Below are positions 12,150-19,649 of a DNA stretch of 64,000 nucleotides, one piece after another (positions within the stretch are counted from its first letter, which is position 1; every line of letters begins with the position of its first letter). The stretch covers positions 1-64,000 of the forward strand of contig NZ_JAOWKX010000012.1 of the NCBI RefSeq assembly GCF_025751585.1, given 5' to 3'. The DNA is from Fluctibacter corallii. GTDB taxonomy: Bacteria; Pseudomonadota; Gammaproteobacteria; Enterobacterales; Alteromonadaceae. Both the position numbers and the translations under genes were made by a program. A model generated the notes under the pieces. The model saw only the letters and a program-made list of their open reading frames with translations, did no database searches and had not been told where the DNA came from.

Positions 12150-12600
12150 TTCAAGGGATCTTTTATTTGTTTCTTGATCATAAAAAGCCTTTCAATATTA
12201 TGAATACTGTCTTTGCGATCACATTACGGATCAAAAGGATCCAAATGACTTAGATATAGATCTCTTTTTTGATCTTTAGTTTATTATTTTTATTATATAG
12301 ATCGGCAAGATCTGTTGGTAAGTCAATTTAATTCTTTTAAATCAGTGCTTTAAAGAATGATCTATCCTGTGGGTAGTCTCTGATCAGATCGCGTATAAGC
12401 TGGGATCAAAATGGCATTTTATCCACAGTTCAATATTTGGAAAACTTATTCATTGTTGAGATCAGTGCTTTCGAAGATGATATCCCGATCTTTATCCACA
12501 GTAACTAACAATAAGTGATCTAACTGTGGGTAAAATGTGATCTAATGATCGTATATTGCGATTAGATCCCCTCTATATCGCAGATCGGAACGATCAAAAC
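12150..12600. other. oriC: Chromosomal replication origin oriC
   Basis: The 712-base gap between mnmG and the dnaC-like gene holds about 20 GATC sites, at least two perfect DnaA boxes TTATCCACA (12419-12427, 12492-12500) and variants TGTGGGTAG (12368-12376) and TGTGGGTAA (12525-12533). At the mnmG side three A/T-rich 13-mer-like units starting GATCT (near 12158, 12259, 12271) form the likely unwinding element. The stretch CGTATAAGCTGGGATCA (12391-12407 approx) also occurs in E. coli oriC beside box R2. Position next to mnmG and mioC is the enterobacterial one. Exact ends are my estimate. GATC density implies Dam/SeqA control. Confidence 0.95.
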
Positions 12601-12669
12601 GGATTGGAAGATAGGCTGTGTAAAACTTTTTAAATCTAAAATAGTGAAAAGAGAAGAGGGAGAAATGGT

Positions 12670-12698
12670 AGCCAGCTACACTAAGCTGTGAGCTGGCT
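12670..12698 (-). terminator. Hairpin after the dnaC-like gene
   Basis: AGCCAGCT (12670-12677) pairs with AGCTGGCT (12691-12698), with a smaller CAC/GTG pairing inside. It follows the minus-strand dnaC-like gene (stop near 12710) and could separate its transcript from oriC. No clear T run follows, so termination is uncertain. Confidence 0.4.
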
Positions 12699-12709
12699 CT
12701 AGACAGGTA

Positions 12710-13540
12710 TTATTTAACCTGATTGGGCTTGTATCCGCTAGTATTGGAAGCGAGAGACGCAGTTTGTGCTGTCTCTGGAGTGATAATTTCCTTGCGCCGA
12801 CTTGGGCCTGAAAACTTTACTTTATAGGTGTCATACTCTTTGATCGATTCAAAACAGTAGCGACCTAATGCTATTTCAAGTTCTTGAAGATTATGATTCG
12901 TGATAAGAATGCAGTTCTTTTTATTGACTAATCGTTGCCTGAGTAAATTACCCAACCAGCTTTGTGCGTTTTTCTTTAACATGCTCTCATTGACGCATAC
13001 CTCGTCTAAAATCAGCAGATCGACATCGAGTAATTCTTGATTTACTTCTCTGAATTTTTCGCCAATATTGTCTTGAGCATTGTAATCGTAAGAGAAAAAA
13101 CGCATTTCCAGCAAGCTAGACAATTGGCGGTATAAAACAGATATCTCGTACTGTTCTATTAATTCATGCGCAATGGCACCGGCAATGTGAGATTTTCCAC
13201 GCCCATAATCACCGTAAAAGATCATCATGTGTGAGCCTGCTTGACGCCATGCTACATCTTCGTGTGCAGCAATAAATGAGCGTGCGATACTCACGGCTTC
13301 GATTACATCGGTGCTGTCTTCTATTAGATTGGCAAAGGTCCATTTCGGGTTGAGATCGGAGCGGCCGTGAATCGCCTCAATCCGCTTATGTTTGGTTTCT
13401 GCTTGAAGCTTCCTGACATCAGCATTGGCTTGTCTTTCATACTGCTTGCGTAGTGATGAGTATTCGATATATTCGCCACCGGTATCTTGTTTACCGAGGG
13501 AGCGACCAAGTTCACGGATTCGATCATTAATACTTTTCAT
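12710..13540 (-). CDS. DnaC-like replicative helicase loader ATPase
   Basis: AAA+ ATPase of the DnaC/IstB group, likely loading DnaB at the origin. 276 residues: Walker A GDYGRGKSH (about 108-116), Walker B LLILDEV (about 180) and a sensor-1 segment ILITNHN are present. The N-terminal 70 residues are charged and helical, as in DnaC, where this part binds DnaB. The gene follows a DnaT-like gene by 8 bp and reads directly toward oriC. E. coli carries dnaTC elsewhere, so the location beside oriC is notable. An IstB-type transposon helper is less likely given the neighbours. No symbol is given because orthology was not tested. Confidence 0.85.
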   Translation of the reverse strand: MKSINDRIRELGRSLGKQDTGGEYIEYSSLRKQYERQANADVRKLQAETKHKRIEAIHGRSDLNPKWTFANLIEDSTDVIEAVSIARSFIAAHEDVAWRQAGSHMMIFYGDYGRGKSHIAGAIAHELIEQYEISVLYRQLSSLLEMRFFSYDYNAQDNIGEKFREVNQELLDVDLLILDEVCVNESMLKKNAQSWLGNLLRQRLVNKKNCILITNHNLQELEIALGRYCFESIKEYDTYKVKFSGPSRRKEIITPETAQTASLASNTSGYKPNQVK

Positions 13541-13548
13541 ATTTCGCT

Positions 13549-14190
13549 CTATTTTTTGCTATATTTTTCGACAAGCTTTCTGGCATTGTCATCCACTTCC
13601 AACCCTGCTTGTGGCGTATAATGCTGCGTGCCTGCAATATTTGTATGCTTCACCACACCCGACTGGCGTTTATTTTTAATATGAAAAACAAACTTCTGAG
13701 TCCATTGGTATTGGCTGAATTGCATTTGGGGCCGCCCCATCCAATATGCAATGAAATCACCCAATTCAGCGGCCTCATAGTGTTTATCAATAATACCGAC
13801 TAGCTGAGCAATATCTTCGAATAAAGATGGCGTAGGGACCCAATCTGGATGCATATTCTGCCAGTCCATGTGCATGGCTGTATAGTCATTCGGATCGCCA
13901 GATAGAAGCGGTAACAATAGTTGCTTACCATTGAAGCTAGTATCAAGCGATTGCGTGTCTGGTACGGCTAACAAACCCACGTCAATAAGCTCTTGGATGA
14001 GTTGATTGACTTGTCTGCCCAGTGTGTAAGTGGGCTTTTGACCATTAAGCAATTCGATTAACTGCTTGTAGTTCAATGGCTGAGACTGGCCTGAAATCTT
14101 CTTGGCATAAGGGCGAAGGCCAAGTAAATAAAGTACTCGAGCATCGTTACTTATGGGCCGATATAATGCATTGAGCTCAGATTGATTCAA
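13549..14190 (-). CDS. DnaT-like primosomal protein
   Basis: Probable DnaT homologue, a partner of PriA/PriB and DnaC in primosome assembly. 213 residues. The C-terminal part (about 95-165) fits the DnaT ssDNA-binding domain: MDWQNMHPDWVPTPSLF, then ELGDFIAYWMGRPQMQFSQY and WTQKFVFHIKNKR, paralleling the MSLDWQPDP...FIAYW...QWQQKLAR pattern of E. coli DnaT. The N-terminal part resembles a winged-helix fold (LNYKQLIELLNG...LIQELIDVGLL). The start is TTG at 14190, directly after the mioC stop, with GGAGG 5 bases upstream, so translation is coupled to mioC. Confidence 0.8.
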   Translation of the reverse strand: MNQSELNALYRPISNDARVLYLLGLRPYAKKISGQSQPLNYKQLIELLNGQKPTYTLGRQVNQLIQELIDVGLLAVPDTQSLDTSFNGKQLLLPLLSGDPNDYTAMHMDWQNMHPDWVPTPSLFEDIAQLVGIIDKHYEAAELGDFIAYWMGRPQMQFSQYQWTQKFVFHIKNKRQSGVVKHTNIAGTQHYTPQAGLEVDDNARKLVEKYSKK

Positions 14191-14637
14191 TCATGCCTCC
14201 AAATATTGTGCGCTGATCTGTTTTTCAAGCCAAGGCGCAGCGATCTCTTCTGGAATAGGGTGATTGAGAACGTCAATATGTAAAGGTGGTGCAAGAAGTG
14301 TTGCGCCTTGTGCTTCGCATAGTGATTGCATTTTCATAGCACCAAAACAATAGGTATCGTAACTGCTATCACCTAAACCAATCACGAGAAAGCGTGTAGT
14401 ATTTAGTGATGCGTTAGCGAGGGCGTCTGCAAAAGGTTGTATATTATCAGGTAAATCGCCTGCGCCATGGGTAGAGGTACAAATAATCCATGGACGGCTT
14501 GCATCTATTTCGCCTAAGGTTGGGGTAAGGTGAATCGTACCTTGCATACCACACTTTTCCAGTGTTTCGAGTACGGCATCAGCAACGTATTCAGTCGCAC
14601 CTAAAACAGAACCTACAATAATCTCAAAGTGTGCCAT
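14191..14637 (-). CDS. mioC: Flavodoxin-like protein MioC
   Basis: FMN-binding flavodoxin-fold protein; in E. coli MioC takes part in biotin synthesis in vitro and its gene reads into oriC. 148 residues; FMN phosphate-loop region GSVLGATEYVADAV (about 9-22), the loop STHGAGDLPDN (about 54-64) and GLGDSSYDTYCFGA (about 86-99) match the family. In most relatives it lies next to mnmE; here a 9-kb island separates them, its boundary repeat being only 14 bases before the ATG. Confidence 0.95.
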   Translation of the reverse strand: MAHFEIIVGSVLGATEYVADAVLETLEKCGMQGTIHLTPTLGEIDASRPWIICTSTHGAGDLPDNIQPFADALANASLNTTRFLVIGLGDSSYDTYCFGAMKMQSLCEAQGATLLAPPLHIDVLNHPIPEEIAAPWLEKQISAQYLEA

Positions 14638-14651
14638 TGTCGTGATATATC

Positions 14652-14669
14652 CTATTTACCGATACAAAA
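14652..14669 (-). repeat. Island boundary att site beside mioC (displaced mnmE end)
   Basis: Minus strand TTTTGTATCGGTAAATAG, which reads F-C-I-G-K-stop, exactly the last residues of MnmE. All three differences from the copy in the present mnmE gene are synonymous. It is best read as the original 3' end of the host mnmE, left beside mioC when the island inserted. Confidence 0.9.
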
Positions 14670-14809
14670 AGTTAAGTTTCCTTGTTATACAATAGCTTAT
14701 GTTTTATTTGGTGGGCCGTTTGCGGCCCGCTACCGGATAAAAAAATCTAATAAAAGGAAACTAAAAATAATTTTCGATTTTCTTTTGCTTTACTTTGTTT
14801 TCTTGATCA

Positions 14810-15220
14810 TCACTTGGATCTTAGGTTCCTATTTAGATGATCCACTTTTTCTTTAGTGAATGATTGTACTTCGTCTTCAGTCATTACTCTATTGCTTAAT
14901 AGCCAGTTATCAATTTCTTCTCGAGGGAAGTAGATCTTTTTACCGTTAGGCTTGCAATGTGGAATCTGCCTGGCATGGGTAAGCTTATACAAATAGTCTT
15001 TACTGAGCCCTGTATATTCGACACATTCATCAAAGGTTAGTGCCTTCTTCATACCTAAAGATATTTTCTTAAATTCATGTTGGATGATTTGATGAATACT
15101 GAACGTTGTTTCTGGTTTGCTCTCGAGCTCTTTTAAACTGCTCAAGTCACCAATTAAACTATCAATGCTATCGTCTTGTTCATCTAAAAAGCTTGGGATA
15201 TTGGGAATTTGGGAAACCAT
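14810..15220 (-). CDS. AlpA/excisionase-like helix-turn-helix protein
   Basis: 136-residue protein with a MerR-type winged helix-turn-helix in the C-terminal half (LTFDECVEYTGLSKDYLYKL, then PHCKPNGKKIYFPREEIDNWL, about 61-105), typical of AlpA/excisionase regulators of mobile elements. The N-terminal 55 residues are acidic and not recognised. Near the island end beside mioC, in the same direction as the integrase, it is likely to regulate integration/excision or replication genes of the island. Length and the FPREEIDNWLLSNR ending match many island-borne regulators, but the exact role is unknown. Confidence 0.75.
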   Translation of the reverse strand: MVSQIPNIPSFLDEQDDSIDSLIGDLSSLKELESKPETTFSIHQIIQHEFKKISLGMKKALTFDECVEYTGLSKDYLYKLTHARQIPHCKPNGKKIYFPREEIDNWLLSNRVMTEDEVQSFTKEKVDHLNRNLRSK

Positions 15221-15394
15221 ATATAATTCAACCTCTTATGCTTGGTAAACTTTTTGGGGAAAATCTATTGTTAGGGATAACTCTGTGCAAATACGTTGTG
15301 GAAAGACTTTGTAATATCTTTCTTGTTTGCTTGGCTCTCCTGATAGTGCTGGTTTTACTTTGAAAGTGCCTCTACTACTTTCATTGGTTTGCAA

Positions 15395-15899
15395 CTAACC
15401 TTTCTTAGCCATAAGGCTTGATAGTTCAAGTGTTTTTCTTGGGCTGGCTTGCTTTAAACCAAATCCATTTCTAAAACTATCTCTTGTGATGAACCAAGTC
15501 AGTTCATCATTCTCATACTTCCAGTATCCTGCTAAGTCAGGGGCGAGTTCTTTTCCTGGTAGTGTTAATCGGCTATTCCATGCCTTAATTGCAAATGGTG
15601 TCTTTCGGACAACAAACTGTTCTTCGGCATCGCCTTCAAACCCTCTTGCTGCAATCCAAGATTCAACCACCTGAAAAATTGAGGACTCAACCTCTCCTTT
15701 AGACCAGGGAACAAGCCCAAATCGAGTTGCCAATTCTCCAGCTACGGCTAAAAGCGCAAACCTGTCAAGAGCATAACCAACTTGGTTTCCAGCCTTGTCG
15801 ATTTTCCAATTACTAGTTAACTCTTGTATTCTAAGGCGTAAGAATTGGGAAATATTTTGAATGCTACTTAGATGAATTAACCAGGGGTGGAACAAAGCG
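15395..15899 (-). pseudogene. C-terminal fragment of a DUF927-type helicase/primase
   Basis: About 168 residues remain. The pattern DRFALLAVAGELATRFGLVPW, VVESWIAARGFEGDAEE and a C-terminal winged portion (GYWKYENDELTWFITRDSFRNGF) matches the end of DUF927 proteins, which are mobile-element replication helicases/primases. The N-terminal several hundred residues, including any ATPase motifs, are gone: the reading frame runs straight into the left inverted repeat of the IS3 element at 15900. No such sequence resumes on the other side of the IS, so the insertion came with a deletion. Confidence 0.75.
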
Positions 15900-15964
15900 T
15901 GGTAAGACCCTAGCGCACTAGACACTTTATAGCTTTATAATTGCATAAACTATGAGGTGTTGTA

Positions 15965-16258
15965 ATGAGCGGAAAACGCTACCCAGAAGAATTTAAAATC
16001 CAAGCCGTTGAACAAGTTACTAAACAAGGTCATTCGCTGACTTCTGTCGCGGAGCGATTAGGTGTGAGCTATAAGTCGTTGTCGGATTGGGTCAAACGAT
16101 ATGACAAGCCAGCGAGCCAACGAAAACAAGACGACGATCAGGCAGCAGAACTACGCAAACTAAGAGCTGAGTTAAAACGTGTAACGATGGAACGTGACAT
16201 ATTAAAGGAAGCCGCCGTGTACTTTGCAGGGGAGTCAAAGAAAAGTACGCGTTCGTAA
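15965..16258 (+). CDS. IS3-family transposase OrfA
   Basis: 97-residue DNA-binding subunit. An N-terminal helix-turn-helix (RYPEEFKIQAVEQVTKQG then LTSVAERLGVSYKSLSDWVKRY, about 5-47) is followed by a leucine-zipper-like coil (AELRKLRAELKRVTMERDIL). The A-rich CAAAGAAAAG near 16236-16245 at its 3' end is a likely -1 frameshift site giving the OrfAB transposase. Confidence 0.9.
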   Translation: MSGKRYPEEFKIQAVEQVTKQGHSLTSVAERLGVSYKSLSDWVKRYDKPASQRKQDDDQAAELRKLRAELKRVTMERDILKEAAVYFAGESKKSTRS

Positions 16259-16290
16259 GGGAGCTGCTCCCACGCTACCCGATTAAAACC

Positions 16291-17115
16291 ATGTGTCATG
16301 TGCTCAATATTGAGCGTAGCGGCTTTTATGCCTGGCTCAAACAACCGTTGAGTGCCAAAGCGAAAGACGATAACCGCTTACTGGGTAAAATCAAACAGTT
16401 TTGGCTTGAGAGCGGCTGTACTTATGGCTATCGCAATATAACGATTGACCTTAGAAGTGATGGTGAAATCTGCGGCAAGAACCGCGTATATCGCTTGATG
16501 CGTCAAGCTAATATTCACGCTGTACGTGGATATAAACGTCATCCTGGCTTTAAGGGCGGTAAGACCAACGTTGCTGCACCTAATACCCTCAATAGGACGT
16601 TTGACGTGGATAAACCCGACTGCTATTGGGTAACAGACTTCACTTACATTCGCACATACGAAGGCTGGTTGTACGTAACCGTCGTCATCGATTTGTTTTC
16701 TCGCAAAGTAGTGGGCTGGACTATGAAGAGTAGCCCTAAAGCCGACTTGGTTATCGACGCCTTACTTATGGCCGTTTGGCGTCGACGTCCAAAGAAAAAG
16801 GTGCTGGTTCATTCAGACCAAGGTATTCAATACACATCTAGTGATTGGCGCTCCTTTCTAAATGAACACAACCTTGAGGCAAGTATGAGCAGAAAAGGTA
16901 ATTGCCATGATAATGCTGTTGCTGAAAGCTTCTTCTCATTGCTTAAAAAGGACAGAGTGAAACAAAAAATCTATCCAACTCGGCAACAAGCCCGTGCGGA
17001 TATCTTCGATTACATCGAAGGCTTCTACAATCCAAGAAGAAACCATGGTACAAATGGAGGGCTGTCTCCAGTCGAATATGAAAGACAGTACTATCAGCAG
17101 CTTAAAGATGTCTAG
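16291..17115 (+). CDS. IS3-family transposase OrfB (integrase catalytic domain)
   Basis: Catalytic subunit with the rve integrase core: DDE residues in YWVTDFTYIR, VLVHSDQGIQYTS and NCHDNAVAESFFSLLK. The ATG at 16291 is only the first in-frame Met; the frame is open upstream (VKEKYAFVRELLPRYPIKT) and matches family members, so expression is most likely by -1 frameshifting from OrfA. No internal stop, so the element may be active. Confidence 0.92.
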   Translation: MCHVLNIERSGFYAWLKQPLSAKAKDDNRLLGKIKQFWLESGCTYGYRNITIDLRSDGEICGKNRVYRLMRQANIHAVRGYKRHPGFKGGKTNVAAPNTLNRTFDVDKPDCYWVTDFTYIRTYEGWLYVTVVIDLFSRKVVGWTMKSSPKADLVIDALLMAVWRRRPKKKVLVHSDQGIQYTSSDWRSFLNEHNLEASMSRKGNCHDNAVAESFFSLLKKDRVKQKIYPTRQQARADIFDYIEGFYNPRRNHGTNGGLSPVEYERQYYQQLKDV

Positions 17116-17133
17116 ATTGCTGGGGTCTTACCA

Positions 17134-17145
17134 ATGCCGAATTTT
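17134..17145. repeat. Half copy of the ATGCCGAATTTT palindrome
   Basis: ATGCCGAATTTT begins at the base after the IS3 end and equals the right half of the 22-bp palindrome at 19041-19062. The left half appears to have been lost with the IS-associated deletion. It follows the stop region of the XRE-ImmA gene and may be the remains of that module's terminator. Confidence 0.55.
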
Positions 17146-17154
17146 TCCATACGT

Positions 17155-18249
17155 TTATTTTACTAATCTAAGGTTAGGCCTTTTGGTTTCGCCGGTAGGG
17201 TTATTTGGGCCAGAAATAACTCCGACCTTAAATAGCAAGTTAGTCACTTCTTCAAGCGGCAAAGAAAGGTGGGTTGCAATGTCTTTTATTGAAATACCTT
17301 CTTGTTTCAACGAATTCAATAACTTGCCTATTAATAACGACGTTTCTCGTTCAATACCGTTTATTTCTTTTGATCTAAGGCCTTTTTTACTTGCCTCAAT
17401 AATCAGGTTCCTATGGTGCCACTCTGTAATTCCATCAACGTTTTTCATATGTACGATTAACGCCATAGCTGAAACTTTCCAGTTTTGTTTTAAGCCGATT
17501 ATATCTTCCAGTGAAAGGTAACGGTTGGAGTGGGCAAGGACTGTTTTTTTTGGCATTAGTAAATGTGCAGCAAACTGGTCCGCTTCTGCTTCTAAATCTT
17601 TCCCTTGAGGAATACCATGGCGGTGTAAAATAAGATGGCCAAGTTCATGTGCAGCATCAAACCTGCTGCGTTCGCCAGACTTTTGGGTATTTAAAAAAAC
17701 ATATGGAATATCATCTTTCCAAAATGAGAATGCATCAACTGACTGTGTATTTTCTGCCAAGGAAAATACTCTGACACCGTGGAGTTCAAGTAAGTGAATC
17801 ATGTTACTGATACTTTGACTCCCTAATTTCCATAACTCACGCAATGTTTCTGCGGCTGCTTCCGGATTTAATCCTCTGAGGTCAGGAATGTTTACTGGAG
17901 GTAAATTGAAGTTGCTTTCAAAGTAATTATTGATCAGTAATGCTATAGAGCCTGCTCCAATAGCGGCGTGTTGTTGAGCAGCTTTCATGCTTTTTAACGA
18001 ACGAAATGAAACAGTATCAGGTGATACTTCCTCAATATCGTCAGAAATAAAAAAGAAATCTTCTGGGTATCCAAGAGCATCAGAAAACGCGTTGATTGTG
18101 TGCTCAGGAGGAATGTGTTCACAATATTTCTTTTCATACTCGGAAACCATCCGAGGGGTTAAGCCAACTTTTTCAGCTAACGCCTTTAACGTTAGCTGAC
18201 GCCTAGTTCTAGCGAGCTTTAACCGAGATGGATTAAACTGCTTAATCAT
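17155..18249 (-). CDS. XRE-family regulator with ImmA/IrrE metallopeptidase domain
   Basis: 364 residues. An N-terminal XRE helix-turn-helix (LARTRRQLTLKALAEKVGLT then MVSEYEKK, about 12-40) is joined to an ImmA/IrrE zinc protease domain with the active-site helix DAAHELGHLILHRHG (about 198-212) and downstream EAEADQFAAHLLMP. Such proteins cleave partner repressors or act as antitoxins/regulators in mobile elements and defence loci. The C-terminal 100 residues include a possible second helix-turn-helix (ISIKDIATHLSLPLEEVTNLLF). It lies 13 bp after the unknown gene 18263-18934 and probably forms an operon with it. Confidence 0.88.
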   Translation of the reverse strand: MIKQFNPSRLKLARTRRQLTLKALAEKVGLTPRMVSEYEKKYCEHIPPEHTINAFSDALGYPEDFFFISDDIEEVSPDTVSFRSLKSMKAAQQHAAIGAGSIALLINNYFESNFNLPPVNIPDLRGLNPEAAAETLRELWKLGSQSISNMIHLLELHGVRVFSLAENTQSVDAFSFWKDDIPYVFLNTQKSGERSRFDAAHELGHLILHRHGIPQGKDLEAEADQFAAHLLMPKKTVLAHSNRYLSLEDIIGLKQNWKVSAMALIVHMKNVDGITEWHHRNLIIEASKKGLRSKEINGIERETSLLIGKLLNSLKQEGISIKDIATHLSLPLEEVTNLLFKVGVISGPNNPTGETKRPNLRLVK

Positions 18250-18262
18250 GATGTTTCAAAAT

Positions 18263-18934
18263 TTATTCTACTTTCTTAGTTACATCAAAACTAATATCCT
18301 CATTGAATTCAGGCTTATCAGTCGGTGTAACATCTGAGTTAAATGGAACTGGGTTAAATATAATTCTCTGTTCCCAGCTGTCTATTCTTATTTTACCGTT
18401 TGATCCGGACATACCGCTTGGTAGTGACAATTCGAACCGTACTTGCTTTAAAGCGGTATCAATGTGGTACAAAAGAACCCAGGTTTCTGTTTTATCGATT
18501 TTTTCTTGAAAAATTGATACTACGTCCTCATCGTCTCCAAAAAGGCTATAGTTGACGCCTACATAGTTTTGAGTAGAAGCACCTTTTGTATTCTTTGTTT
18601 TAGGAAAACCTTCCTTTATACCAGTATGCCTATCGCCACTGGTTACAACTATATTAACACCAAGACTTTTGTTAAAAGTTAGCGTCAGCCCTTTTTCATG
18701 TGACATATTCCAACCAGCCTGGGTTTGTAATAGTTGCTCCCGGAGTGAAGCGTTAACTTCCTCCCAAGCTCTTGACCCCCCGGCTGTAACAGGGTGTAAT
18801 TTTGTAACTTTTTTAAATTGGAACAAACCTTCTTGAATGGCACGCTCCAAAATTTCTCGACTTAACCCTAATTCAGCAAGTTTGGATTTTGCTGCTTCAG
18901 AGGTCTTAGTTGAGGATGAGATAAAACTACTCAT
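18263..18934 (-). CDS. Unknown protein paired with the XRE-ImmA gene
   Basis: 223 residues, no family recognised. No signal peptide or membrane helix is visible. The N-terminal 75 residues are helical (AAKSKLAELGLSREILERAI) and the rest looks beta-rich with aromatic residues (ETWVLLYHIDTALKQVRFEL, EQRIIFNPVPF). It is directly upstream of the XRE-ImmA gene with 13 bp between, suggesting a functional pair such as effector/toxin plus regulator. The acidic tail (NEDISFDVTKKVE) is a possible protease-accessible end, which is speculative. Confidence 0.7.
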   Translation of the reverse strand: MSSFISSSTKTSEAAKSKLAELGLSREILERAIQEGLFQFKKVTKLHPVTAGGSRAWEEVNASLREQLLQTQAGWNMSHEKGLTLTFNKSLGVNIVVTSGDRHTGIKEGFPKTKNTKGASTQNYVGVNYSLFGDDEDVVSIFQEKIDKTETWVLLYHIDTALKQVRFELSLPSGMSGSNGKIRIDSWEQRIIFNPVPFNSDVTPTDKPEFNEDISFDVTKKVE

Positions 18935-19040
18935 ATAAATGAACCTTAAAAATAGTGGTTAATAGTAAATTCGCTGCAACACGTACTTCCTATTTTATCC
19001 TCAAAAATGAGGGGAAATCAAGAAATGAAACTATTAACCC

Positions 19041-19062
19041 AAAATTCGGCATGCCGAATTTT
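19041..19062. repeat. Perfect 22-bp palindrome
   Basis: Arm AAAATTCGGCA followed by its exact complement TGCCGAATTTT. It could fold as a 9-bp stem with a CATG loop and flanking A and T runs (bidirectional terminator) or be an operator. It lies 107 bases upstream of the unknown gene 18263-18934 and overlaps the stop of the integrase remnant. A half copy is at 17134. Confidence 0.7.
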
Positions 19063-19186
19063 ATCGTCCAAGGTAAGTAACAGTTATCTGCTCTCTCTCA
19101 TGTCCTAGCTCTTTAGATATAGTAAACCTGGCTTGTTGGTCGATTTCTTTTGCTTCAGGAGTTAACTGTCTACTCGTTGGGCCTCC
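19061..19186 (-). pseudogene. C-terminal remnant of a tyrosine integrase
   Basis: About 41 residues before the stop at 19061-19063 read as the end of a tyrosine recombinase: SRQLTPEAKEIDQQARF, ISKELGHEREQITVTYLGR. The GH of box II and the catalytic Tyr (TYLG) are present; everything before is replaced by the IS3 end at 19187. It differs from the integrase at 22716-23532, so a second integrative element once contributed to this island. Confidence 0.7.
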
Positions 19187-19236
19187 TGAATCAATCCGGG
19201 TTTGTCGGAGGCTAATTATCTTGAGAGAATTAGCCA

Positions 19237-19575
19237 ATGAACAAAAGAGTAACTTATTCCCCAGAAGTACGCGAGCGTGCGGTTCGCATGGTTTTGACAT
19301 CAGAGCATGAACATTCATCGAGGTGGGCTGCGATGGTCTCTATTTCATCTAAAATTGGTTGTACACCTGAGACATTGAGGGCTTGGGTTAACAAAATAGA
19401 AGTCAACACAGGTAAGAAGGTTGGGGTCACAAGTGATGCCGCAGCTAAGATAAAAGAGTTAGAGCGGGAAAACAAAGAGCTTAAACAAGCCAATGAGATT
19501 TTGAAAAAAGCAGCTGCATTTTTTGCTCAAGCGGAGCTCGATGGGGCAACCCACGCGCACAAACCTCAGAAGTAG
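19237..19575 (+). CDS. IS3-family transposase OrfA of the outer element
   Basis: 112 residues: N-terminal helix-turn-helix (TYSPEVRERAVRMVLTSEHE, then IGCTPETLRAWVNKIE) and a coiled coil (KIKELERENKELKQANEILKKAAAFF). It reads intact but is non-functional for transposition alone because its orfB is destroyed. Confidence 0.88.
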   Translation: MNKRVTYSPEVRERAVRMVLTSEHEHSSRWAAMVSISSKIGCTPETLRAWVNKIEVNTGKKVGVTSDAAAKIKELERENKELKQANEILKKAAAFFAQAELDGATHAHKPQK

Positions 19576-19649
19576 TCCAGTTTATTGATTTATATCGCTC
19601 GTTGTATGGTGTCGAGCCTATTTGTCGTGTTGTGCTGTCCACTTCCCCA

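Larger units (their letters stand above)
15900..17133 (+). mobile_element. Complete IS3-family element
   Basis: 1234 bp with imperfect terminal inverted repeats starting TGGTAAGACCC: left end 15900, right end 17133 (GGGTCTTACCA), similarity continuing about 30 bases inward. It holds orfA and orfB in the usual overlapping arrangement with an intact DDE domain. No 3-4 bp target duplication is seen (GCG before, ATG after), consistent with an adjacent deletion that truncated the DUF927 gene. Confidence 0.9.

Noticed and set aside
14710-14730. Hairpin GGGCCG-TTTG-CGGCCC as a terminator upstream of mioC
   Set aside because: No T run on either strand; it may be a structural element of the island end but cannot be called a terminator.
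14629-14856. A 75-residue plus-strand frame with a hydrophobic stretch between mioC and the AlpA-like gene
   Set aside because: It overlaps the att copy and the 5' end of mioC, has no ribosome site and low coding character; more likely chance sequence at the island end.
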